A stretch of 5,921 bases of DNA from Candidatus Aenigmatarchaeota archaeon. GTDB lineage: Archaea; Aenigmatarchaeota; Aenigmatarchaeia; DAOWOJ01. The stretch is taken from positions 1 to 5,921 of the forward strand of contig DAOWOJ010000027.1 in the NCBI GenBank assembly GCA_030642125.1, read 5' to 3'. The notes below the pieces were generated by a model. That model was not told where the DNA came from, made no database searches, and saw only the letters and a list, made by a program, of their open reading frames with translations. The stretch's first letter is position 1; every line of letters begins with the position of its first letter. Shown piece by piece: positions 1 through 5,636 of the stretch. The translations under genes and the position numbers were made by a program.

Positions 1-302
1 GGAAAGAAGGTTATGATGTTGAGGGGTTCGGTATTGTGTTTTTGGAAGCAAATGCCTGTAAGAAAGCCGTTATTGCAGGGAATTCCGGTGGTGCTGTGGA
101 TGCAGTGATTCACGAAAAGACTGGATATTTGGTAGATCCTTTATCTATAGAAGATATTTCTAAAAAAGTGATAAAACTCCTTTCCAATGATGAGCATAGA
201 AATGATATTGCAATGGCGGGGTATGAAAGGGTGATTACTGAACTGAATTGGGATAAAGTGATAGAAAAAATTGAAAGGACTATAAAGAAACTCTATGATT
301 AA
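1..302 (+). CDS. GT4 family glycosyltransferase, C-terminal fragment (5' end outside window)
   Basis: This is the donor-binding C-terminal part of a GT-B fold, family 4 glycosyltransferase. The frame is open from base 3 and ends at TAA 300-302, giving about 99 residues, so the start lies upstream of the window. The GTG at 36 is an internal valine, not a start. The sequence shows the complete E-x7-E motif as EGFGIVFLE (Glu codons at 21-23 and 45-47). It is followed by a Gly-rich stretch (GNSGGAVDAV) and GYLVDP, the usual order for binding the nucleotide-sugar diphosphate and ribose. The last part is the amphipathic C-terminal helix with a Trp (ELNWDKV). It probably transfers a hexose to a lipid-linked glycan in the cytoplasm; donor and acceptor cannot be read from the sequence. 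It overlaps the flippase gene by 8 bases, which suggests translational coupling. Its first 120 bases are about 45% G+C by hand count, richer than the genes downstream. Confidence 0.93.
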   Translation, partial: KEGYDVEGFGIVFLEANACKKAVIAGNSGGAVDAVIHEKTGYLVDPLSIEDISKKVIKLLSNDEHRNDIAMAGYERVITELNWDKVIEKIERTIKKLYD

Positions 303-1755
303 AGAAGCGGTATTAAGACTAGGAAAGCACTCTGTTGTATATGGTCTGGGTAGTATCGGAACTAAGATCATATCAATATTATTATTACCGCTATATACTG
401 CCTTTCTAACACCGGCTGATTACGGTGTCCTTCAAATCTGTAATGTTCTAAGTTCAATAATTATTACAATTATATTAATGGGAACTTCATCTGCTTTATT
501 TAAAGTTTATTACAATGATGAAAATCAAGAGAATAGAAAAATTATATTAGGAACTGTATTAATATTCTATTTATTTATTGCAGCAATAATTTTATTACCC
601 CTGATATTTTTCCGTAATTTGATATCACCTTTATTAATAGGTGGTGAGAGAAGTGGCTATTTACTTCTATTAGTTCTTGTGGCTACTTATTTTGAAGGTT
701 TGATTACATTAGGTTTGGCAATTTTACGAGCTAATGAGAAATCAGTGACATATGCCATTTTCTCAATTGTTCGTTTACTAATATATATTTGCTTGAATAT
801 TGTGTTTGTTGCTACTTTAAAAAGAAATTATATTGGAGTAAAAGAGGCTACATTAATAGCACTTTTTATTTCATTTATTATTATTTTCATAATAACTTAT
901 AAAAAGATAAAATGGAAATTCAATAAAGCTTATATGAAAGAAATATTAGCAATTGGAATTCCTTTGGCAATAGGTGGAATAGCAAGCTGGGTATTAAATA
1001 TGACTGATCGCTATATGCTGAAATTTCTACTTCCAGAAGAGATTGCTTTAACACAGGTCGGTTTATATTCTCTTGGTGGTAAAATGGCATCATTTATATA
1101 TTTTGCACTGGTAGCTCCTTTTATGTTATCATGGGGAGCGTTGATGTATTCCTACCAGAATAATCCGAATGCTAAGAATATCTACAAAAATATTTTAAAC
1201 ATTTTTACTGCTTTAGGTGGAATATTATTTATTCTGATTTCATTGTTTTCTCCAGAAATATTGAACTTGATTTCCCAGAATAAAGATTATATTGTTGCAT
1301 ACAAAGTTGTTCCATATCTTACATTCTCAAAATTATTGTTTGGAATTTATATGATATTTACAGTAGGTGTTACACTCACAAAAAAAACAAAATATATTTC
1401 AATTGCAAATTCTATTGCAGCATTACTAAACATAATTTTTAATTTCATATTCATTCCTAAATTTGGAATGATGGGAGCTGCTATTGCTAGTTTGATCTCA
1501 TTTATTATCAGGACGATGATCTTGTATTTCAACGCACAAAAGTATTATTATATCAATTATGATATTATTAAGGTAAGCAGTTTTCTATTTGTTTTATTAG
1601 GAATAGGTGTTATCCAGAATTATTATCAGGTACATCTGGTGTTGAAATTCTTACTATTTATCACAATTGTAACAGCAACACCTTTAACAGGTTTAGTAAA
1701 ATATTCTCATATCATATCTTTTGGGAAAATGGTGATGGAAAAGGTTAGAAAATAG
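295..1755 (+). CDS. Wzx-type polysaccharide flippase (oligosaccharide repeat-unit translocase)
   Basis: This is a 486-residue multi-pass membrane protein of the polysaccharide biosynthesis/MATE-like (MOP) superfamily, at the usual length for Wzx flippases. It would move undecaprenyl-pyrophosphate-linked repeat units across the cytoplasmic membrane. Visible features are an N-terminal GLGSIGTK segment running into a helix, then the family-typical LTPADYGVLQ at residues 38-47. Many hydrophobic helices follow (about 51-63, 83-104, 121-145, 153-173, 185-201, 216-235, 264-282, 300-320, 337-360, 366-387, 391-411, 427-440, 448-465). The mid-protein DRYMLKFLLP at 238-247 and the PKFGMMGAAIASLIS stretch at about 388-402 are also typical. 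ATG 295 overlaps the preceding gene by 8 bases. The nearest SD-like AAAGGA (274-279) is 15 bases away, so coupling is more likely than independent initiation. The surrounding glycosyltransferases support a glycan export role. The exact substrate is unknown. Confidence 0.93.
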   Translation: MIKEAVLRLGKHSVVYGLGSIGTKIISILLLPLYTAFLTPADYGVLQICNVLSSIIITIILMGTSSALFKVYYNDENQENRKIILGTVLIFYLFIAAIILLPLIFFRNLISPLLIGGERSGYLLLLVLVATYFEGLITLGLAILRANEKSVTYAIFSIVRLLIYICLNIVFVATLKRNYIGVKEATLIALFISFIIIFIITYKKIKWKFNKAYMKEILAIGIPLAIGGIASWVLNMTDRYMLKFLLPEEIALTQVGLYSLGGKMASFIYFALVAPFMLSWGALMYSYQNNPNAKNIYKNILNIFTALGGILFILISLFSPEILNLISQNKDYIVAYKVVPYLTFSKLLFGIYMIFTVGVTLTKKTKYISIANSIAALLNIIFNFIFIPKFGMMGAAIASLISFIIRTMILYFNAQKYYYINYDIIKVSSFLFVLLGIGVIQNYYQVHLVLKFLLFITIVTATPLTGLVKYSHIISFGKMVMEKVRK

Positions 1756-1756
1756 T

Positions 1757-2989
1757 ATGAAAAAAATTTCAGTATTAATATGGAATGATTTTACACATGA
1801 TAAAAGGGTAAGAAACATCTCCAAATCGTTAAGTGAAAATGGATATGATGTTACTGTTATTGCAGCAAAACCTTATAAAGGATTACCAGTATCAGAAAAA
1901 GGAAAAATAAGAATTAGACGTATTCCCCAATTTTCTTCTCTCTATTCCAAACAAAAAAGCATATCTTCAGAATCTAAAATGAAAAATATGATACAGAAAA
2001 ATTCAATATTTAGATTTATTAAAAATAATAAGATTAGATTATATATTACAGCATTTTTAAATTGGGCTAGTTTTAATCTGGGTTTATTTTTTGTTGGTAT
2101 TTTTACAAAACCAGATATTATTTATGCAAATGATCTCGAGACCCTTACTGTGGGATATTTAATTTCGAAAATTTGTAAAGCAAAATTGATTTTTGATAGT
2201 CATGAATTATGGCTTTATGGAGCTACATTTAAAGATAGTACGTTAATCAGGCAAAAATATTGGGAATATATCCAAAAAAAACTAATTAATAAATTAGACG
2301 CTGTAATTGTAACAACAAATTATCGAGCAAAAATATTAACAGAACAATATAGTATAAATCAAATAAATGTTATAAAAAACTGTTCAAAGTTTGAAGAAAT
2401 TGAAAATAATGATTTGTTAAGAGATGAATTTAATATACCTAAAGATCGTACAATAATTTTTTATCAAGGATTATTAGCAGAAAAAAGAGGGATATTCACA
2501 ATTGTTGATGTACTTGAAGGATTAGAAAATGTCTCAATGGTTTTTATGGGAATGGGAAAAGATATAGGAAATCTAAAATACTATATTCATAAAAAAGGTT
2601 TAGAAAATAAAATATTCGTTAAAGATGCTGTTCCCCCCGACTTACTCTTAAAATATACATCTTCAGCTGACATAGGATTACAGCTTTTAAAAAATACTGA
2701 TCTTAACCATTATTCTACAATTTCAAACAAACTACTTGAATATATTATGGCTGGTATTGCAGTTCTTGGTAGTGATTTTCCGGAAATAAGAGAGATAATA
2801 AAAAAGTATACAATTGGAGAAGTTGTAGATCCTGATGATAAAGAAGAGATTCAAAAAAAGTTAACTAAAATGATAATAGATAAATCATTATTAGAAAAAT
2901 ATAAAAGAAATACATTACTTGCAAGACAAGAGTTTAAATGGGAAAATGAAGAAAAAAGATTGTTACAAATAATTAATAATTTAAACTAG
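1757..2989 (+). CDS. GT4 family glycosyltransferase (complete)
   Basis: This is a full-length 410-residue GT-B glycosyltransferase. The N-terminal acceptor domain opens with a beta strand (KKISVLIW) and a DKRV loop at residues 15-18. YANDLETL follows at 123-130 and FDSHELW at 146-152; this Ser-His-Glu signature is common in GT4 proteins of polysaccharide loci. The linker reaches the second Rossmann domain at IIFYQGLLAEKRG (about 233-245), where Arg and Gly contact donor phosphate in the family. The donor motif is SNKLLEY (323-329, Glu328), then SDFPEIREI and VVDPDD. The first Glu of the classical E-x7-E is not present (Ser320 occupies that position), while the second is kept. The protein ends in FKWENEEKRLL. 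ATG 1757 follows the flippase stop by one base. The only SD-like bases (AAGG, 1741-1744) are 12 bases away, so translation is probably coupled. It is a likely sugar transferase for the repeat unit, linkage unknown. Confidence 0.94.
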   Translation: MKKISVLIWNDFTHDKRVRNISKSLSENGYDVTVIAAKPYKGLPVSEKGKIRIRRIPQFSSLYSKQKSISSESKMKNMIQKNSIFRFIKNNKIRLYITAFLNWASFNLGLFFVGIFTKPDIIYANDLETLTVGYLISKICKAKLIFDSHELWLYGATFKDSTLIRQKYWEYIQKKLINKLDAVIVTTNYRAKILTEQYSINQINVIKNCSKFEEIENNDLLRDEFNIPKDRTIIFYQGLLAEKRGIFTIVDVLEGLENVSMVFMGMGKDIGNLKYYIHKKGLENKIFVKDAVPPDLLLKYTSSADIGLQLLKNTDLNHYSTISNKLLEYIMAGIAVLGSDFPEIREIIKKYTIGEVVDPDDKEEIQKKLTKMIIDKSLLEKYKRNTLLARQEFKWENEEKRLLQIINNLN

Positions 2990-2995
2990 TACTAT

Positions 2996-3598
2996 ATGAA
3001 AAAAAATGTAAAGAAAGTAGCTATTTTGCTTTTTGGTGACTATTTAAGAGATGGTCGTGTACAAAGAACAGCAGAAGCTTTAAAAGAAAAATTCGATGTA
3101 AAAGTTTTTGTTACTTCAGATTATATAGGAGATTATCCTAAAGAATTTAAAGGTGTTGCTATCGAGTTTAGTTCATTAAAATCAAAAAAACTCTTAAAAC
3201 ATCCTCTAATTCAAATTATTAAATTCATTGAATATTTTTGGGTAACAAGTATCCAAATTAAAAAATTTGATCCTGATATTATTCATTGCAATGATGTTTT
3301 TACGATATTATTTGGTTGGATATTTAAATTCCGAGGGAAGAAAGTTGTATATGATTCACATGAATTGTGGAAAGATACACAGCATAAATATGCTTATAAT
3401 TCGAGATTATTTAAAATGTTATATTGGTTAGAAAAGGTTATTATAGGTAAAATAGATGCTGTAATAACTGTTGGAGATTATATCGCAGATATTCTCCAAC
3501 GTGATTATATGATCAATCGCCCTTTTGTCATAAGGAATATTACTGAAACTGAAAAAGTGGAACAAACTGATATAGTTAGAGAGAAGGGAATAATATAA
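2996..3598 (+). CDS. N-terminal (acceptor) half of interrupted GT4 glycosyltransferase
   Basis: This 200-residue product covers the acceptor-side Rossmann domain of a GT-B enzyme and stops in the linker. Visible are an N-terminal strand (KKVAILLFGDY), DGRV at 19-22, IIHCNDVFT at about 95-103 and VVYDSHELW at about 117-125. DAVITVGDYIADIL then leads to PFVIRNI near residue 176-182. These match the adjacent upstream GT4 motif for motif, which suggests duplication within the locus. Hydrophobic stretches near 70-86 and 102-111 may sit against the membrane, as is common in GTs acting on polyprenyl-linked acceptors. ATG 2996 lies 6 bases after the upstream stop and has no SD-like sequence, so it probably depends on coupled translation. 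Alone, this half lacks the nucleotide-sugar site and would not be expected to be catalytic. Confidence 0.8.
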   Translation: MKKNVKKVAILLFGDYLRDGRVQRTAEALKEKFDVKVFVTSDYIGDYPKEFKGVAIEFSSLKSKKLLKHPLIQIIKFIEYFWVTSIQIKKFDPDIIHCNDVFTILFGWIFKFRGKKVVYDSHELWKDTQHKYAYNSRLFKMLYWLEKVIIGKIDAVITVGDYIADILQRDYMINRPFVIRNITETEKVEQTDIVREKGII

Positions 3599-4144
3599 AA
3601 AGAGGATAAAATTGTTCTTTATATTGGTGGACTTTCTGCTGGTAGAGGTTTGGAAAAAGTTGTGCAAAGCTGTCGGTTTTGGAACGATGAGATTGTACTG
3701 GTTGTTTTAGGATTCGGTGTATTAAAAGATAAACTTTTACAAATGCGTAGTGAACTTCGATTACAAAATAAGATTTATTTTCTTGATTCTGTATCTCAAA
3801 ATCAAGTGCTTAAATATGCAAATTCATGTGATGCAGGTATTATTCCCTATGAAAATACTTGTCTGAATCATTATTATGCTTTACCTAATAAAATATTTCA
3901 ACTTGCTCAAATGAGAATCCCAATATTAGTAAGTAACTTTCCTGAAATGAAGCAATTGGTAGATAAATATTCTCTCGGATACACATTTGATCCCGGAAAG
4001 CCAAGAGAAATTGCAAATGCTGTAAATGAATTATTTAAAACCAATTTTAGTATTAACGATAAAAACTATGAGAAATTTTCTAAAGATTTTAATTGGAAAA
4101 ATGAAAAATGCAAACTCATGAATTTATATAATAAATTATTTTAA
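3599..4144 (+). CDS. C-terminal (donor-binding) half of interrupted GT4 glycosyltransferase
   Basis: The frame is open directly after the TAA and runs to TAA 4142-4144. It encodes the second Rossmann domain: KIVLYIGGLSAGRGLEK at the start, VVLGFG, the KIYFLDSV strand, LKYANSCDAGIIPY, then CLNHYYALPNKIFQL, SNFPEMKQL and FDPGKPREIANAV. It closes with FNWKNEKCKL. No ATG lies near the start of the domain. TTG at 3650 is the first conventional candidate, but it would cut off the first strand and the Gly-Arg-Gly phosphate loop. An SD-like AGAGGA (3601-3606) stands 4 bases before an in-frame ATT (3611), a rare start codon. Whether this half is made at all is therefore open. The Glu of the donor motif is Gln here (codon 3899-3901). 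The start coordinate given is the first base after the stop, not a proven initiation site. Confidence 0.6.
   Translation, partial: KEDKIVLYIGGLSAGRGLEKVVQSCRFWNDEIVLVVLGFGVLKDKLLQMRSELRLQNKIYFLDSVSQNQVLKYANSCDAGIIPYENTCLNHYYALPNKIFQLAQMRIPILVSNFPEMKQLVDKYSLGYTFDPGKPREIANAVNELFKTNFSINDKNYEKFSKDFNWKNEKCKLMNLYNKLF
3601..3606 (+). promoter_or_regulatory. Possible internal Shine-Dalgarno site after the in-frame stop
   Basis: AGAGGA lies 2 bases after the premature TAA and 4 bases before an in-frame ATT. A further purine-rich AAGGGA (3584-3589) lies just upstream of the stop. Either could help ribosomes reinitiate on the downstream half. Such A/G runs also occur by chance in this base composition, and the only nearby in-frame start would be ATT, so support is weak. 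Confidence 0.2.
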
Positions 4145-4180
4145 CAAAAATATAAGGAAGTAATCTTATTTGGTATAAAA

Positions 4181-4465
4181 ATGAAACTGAAAATAGATAG
4201 AAATAGTGACTGGGAAAAAATCAATGTTGATTTTCAAAATTTAGATGTAAAAGTAAAATCGAACATGTTTTTACAAAAATACATAATTCAGCATAATTGT
4301 AAACAGCTTACTGAAGTTCCAATTAATTATTTTCATTCTATAACTGAAATCAATACAATTATAAATAGTAATAAAATGGGAGAATTAATAAATTTGGCAA
4401 TTAGTAGTAAAAGAAAAAATTCTCTGTATATTGTAACTAATATTCTATCCCTTTTGTTTTTTTAA
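4181..4465 (+). CDS. Hypothetical protein, 94 aa, possibly a gene remnant
   Basis: I do not recognise this protein. It is basic and polar at the N-terminus (MKLKIDRNSDWEKI), rich in Asn, Lys and Ile, and ends in a short hydrophobic stretch (LYIVTNILSLLFF). There is no clear signal peptide, catalytic motif or cysteine pattern. It starts 36 bases after the interrupted GT4. The best SD-like sequence, AAGGAAGT at 4154-4161, is 19 bases from ATG 4181, too far for normal use. The frame is open back to the GT4 stop, but no better start is seen. Base 4381-4440 is only about 20% G+C, and the stop lies inside a T7A7 run. I checked the other two + frames near its 3' end and both hit stops quickly, so no simple frameshift extension is apparent. 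It may be a small real gene, the degraded front of a lost gene, or a chance frame in AT-rich DNA. Confidence 0.4.
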   Translation: MKLKIDRNSDWEKINVDFQNLDVKVKSNMFLQKYIIQHNCKQLTEVPINYFHSITEINTIINSNKMGELINLAISSKRKNSLYIVTNILSLLFF

Positions 4466-4470
4466 AAAAA
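4457..4470 (+). repeat. T7A7 palindromic tract
   Basis: Seven T followed by seven A form a perfect 14-base palindrome spanning the stop codon of the 94-codon frame. It has no G:C pairs and so would not make a normal intrinsic terminator. It could act as a bent or UP-like element upstream of the TATAAT at 4498-4503, or simply reflect base composition. Confidence 0.4.
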
Positions 4471-4497
4471 TGAAATAAATAGGTAAAGAAAATAAAG

Positions 4498-4503
4498 TAT
4501 AAT
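4498..4503 (+). promoter_or_regulatory. Possible -10 box upstream of third GT4 gene
   Basis: A perfect TATAAT lies 18 bases before ATG 4522, in the only sizeable gap between recognisable genes. No match to TTGACA is present 15-18 bases upstream, and there is no TGn extension. If real, it would give a very short leader of roughly 12 bases and let the last two genes be transcribed independently of the interrupted GT4. A chance match is quite possible in DNA this AT-rich. Confidence 0.25.
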
Positions 4504-4511
4504 CCTTTCAT

Positions 4512-4515
4512 GGAG
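4512..4515 (+). promoter_or_regulatory. Ribosome binding site deciding the start of the third GT4 gene
   Basis: GGAG sits 6 bases before ATG 4522, a normal spacing. An in-frame TGA immediately precedes that ATG (4519-4521), so no upstream in-frame start is possible. This fixes the start at MCRVCHLSSVH, which fits the expected first beta strand of the family. Confidence 0.75.
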
Positions 4516-4521
4516 AAATGA

Positions 4522-5619
4522 ATGTGTAGAGTCTGTCATCTAAGTTCAGTTCATCGAGCCACTGATACACGAATATTGTTTAAAGAATGTAGTAGTCTGG
4601 CAAAAAGATATGAAGTTTTGCTTATTGCAAACCATGTTAAAGAAGAGACTATTAATAACGTGAAAATAATTCCATTTAAAAAGATCAATAACCGTTTTTT
4701 CAGAATATTATTTTCTCCATTAATAATATTTTTTATAGCTTTGAAATATAAAGCTGAAGTCTATCATATTCATGATCCTGAATTATTAATTACTTTAATA
4801 CTTTTTAAAATATTTACTCGCTCAAAACTCATATATGATATACATGAAGATGTAGTAAGTGATATTCAAAGTAAAAAATATCTAACCAAATTTTCTAAGA
4901 AGTTAATTATTATATTTTTCTCGATTATCGAGAAATTTGCTGTAAAACTCTCTGATTATAATATTACTGCTACTCCATACATTAGGGATAAGTTTTTGAA
5001 ATTAAATCAGAACACTCTTGATATCAACAACTACCCAATTATTGATGAGCTAAAAGCAAAGCGTAATCCAAAAGATAAAGTAATATGTTATGTTGGTAAT
5101 ATTACTGAAATAAGAGGTTTATCGAATATTATTAAATCACTTAAATGTATTGATATAGAATTACACCTGGCAGGTGAATATGAACCAATAAAATATCGAG
5201 AAGAACTGATCTCTCTTAAAGGTTGGTCTAAGGTTAAAGAACACGGTTATATAAATCGTAAAAAAATGAAGGAAATATTATCTTTTTCAAATGCAGGATT
5301 GGTTCTATTTGAACCAGAACCAAACCATGTAAATGCCCAACCAAATAAACTTTTCGAATATATGTCTGCGTCTATTCCTGTTATCGGTTCTAATTTTCCA
5401 CTTTGGCGGGAAATTGTATTAAAAAATAATTGTGGAATCTTAGTCGATCCAAAAAATCCACAAGAAATTGCTAATGCTATAAAATATATTCTTAATAATA
5501 AGGATAAAGCAAAGATGATGGGTAGAAATGGAAGAAGAGCTGTTAAAGAAAAATACAACTGGCAAAATGAAGAAAAAAAATTATTTGATGTGTATAATAA
5601 ATTAATTGGGAAAAAGTAA
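4522..5619 (+). CDS. GT4 family glycosyltransferase (complete)
   Basis: This is a complete 365-residue GT-B enzyme. The first strand and loop read VCHLSSVHRATDTRILFKE (residues 4-22), the typical opening of the GT4 branch that also carries HIHDPELL (82-89) and YDIHED (105-110), both present. A hydrophobic stretch at about 59-75 may contact the membrane. The donor domain starts at ICYVGNITEIRG (188-199). AQPNKLFEYM (272-281, Glu279) holds the second Glu of E-x7-E, with Asn271 at the position of the first. GSNFPLWREIV and GILVDPKNPQEIANAI follow, and the end is YNWQNEEKKLFDVYNKL. It lies 56 bases after the orphan frame and 17 bases before the GT2 gene. The N-terminal signatures (HIHDPELL rather than a CND/SHELW pair) set it apart from the two GT4s upstream, so it probably uses a different acceptor. 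It should transfer a sugar to the lipid-linked repeat unit; donor unknown. Confidence 0.94.
   Translation: MCRVCHLSSVHRATDTRILFKECSSLAKRYEVLLIANHVKEETINNVKIIPFKKINNRFFRILFSPLIIFFIALKYKAEVYHIHDPELLITLILFKIFTRSKLIYDIHEDVVSDIQSKKYLTKFSKKLIIIFFSIIEKFAVKLSDYNITATPYIRDKFLKLNQNTLDINNYPIIDELKAKRNPKDKVICYVGNITEIRGLSNIIKSLKCIDIELHLAGEYEPIKYREELISLKGWSKVKEHGYINRKKMKEILSFSNAGLVLFEPEPNHVNAQPNKLFEYMSASIPVIGSNFPLWREIVLKNNCGILVDPKNPQEIANAIKYILNNKDKAKMMGRNGRRAVKEKYNWQNEEKKLFDVYNKLIGKK
4917..4935 (+). repeat. Short perfect inverted repeat inside the third GT4 gene
   Basis: TTTCTCGA (4917-4924) and TCGAGAAA (4928-4935) are exact reverse complements separated by TTA, so the mRNA could form an 8-base-pair hairpin. 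It is inside the coding sequence and is not followed by a T-run, so it is not a terminator. Function is unlikely but cannot be excluded. Confidence 0.4.
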
Positions 5620-5625
5620 TACATA

Positions 5626-5630
5626 AGGAG
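5626..5630 (+). promoter_or_regulatory. Strong ribosome binding site of the GT2 gene
   Basis: AGGAG lies 6 bases before ATG 5637, in the 17-base gap after the preceding stop. It is the best Shine-Dalgarno match in the window and fixes the GT2 start. Confidence 0.85.
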
Positions 5631-5636
5631 CAATAA

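Larger units (their letters stand above)
2996..4144 (+). pseudogene. GT4 glycosyltransferase gene interrupted by an in-frame stop (nonsense or naturally split)
   Basis: Read through the TAA at 3596-3598, this stretch is one 382-codon GT4 gene that aligns with the preceding gene along its length. The halves are in the same frame, and the join aligns without a gap: FNIPKDRTIIFYQG in the neighbour against GII-stop-KEDKIVLYIG here. A single base change, not an indel, would therefore explain the break. The stop is codon 201, in the linker between the acceptor and donor Rossmann domains. Codon 302 is CAA (Gln) in PNKIFQL, where the two complete GT4 neighbours have Glu (KLLEY, KLFEY). No other stop or frameshift is visible, so any decay would be recent. 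Alternatives are a two-polypeptide enzyme, stop readthrough or a sequencing error. The two halves are listed separately below. I favour a recently broken gene, without certainty. Confidence 0.65.

Noticed and set aside
36..302. GTG 36 as the start of a small separate gene.
   Set aside because: It lies inside the E-x7-E motif of a GT4 protein, and the frame is open to the left edge of the window, so it is an internal valine.
141..371. Minus-strand open frame across the GT4 fragment/flippase junction.
   Set aside because: It overlaps two well-supported genes antisense and shows no domain or ribosome binding site.
3596..3598. A non-standard genetic code that would make the internal stop a sense codon.
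   Set aside because: TAA also ends other genes in the window (300-302, 4142-4144, 5617-5619), so it must act as a stop here. TGA recoding would not affect a TAA.
3590..3605. Programmed ribosomal frameshift at the T-AAA-AAG run near the premature stop.
   Set aside because: The two halves of the GT4 are in the same frame, so shifting by one base would not join them, and the stop comes before the run can be decoded.
4450..4475. An intrinsic terminator at the T/A-rich tract after the orphan frame.
   Set aside because: The palindrome contains only A:T pairs and has no GC-rich stem before a T-run, so it would be a very poor terminator.
5247..5633. A 128-codon open frame on the minus strand.
   Set aside because: It lies opposite the conserved donor domain of the third GT4, which has clear family motifs. 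The minus product shows no recognisable domain, and its length is expected from AT-rich antisense DNA.
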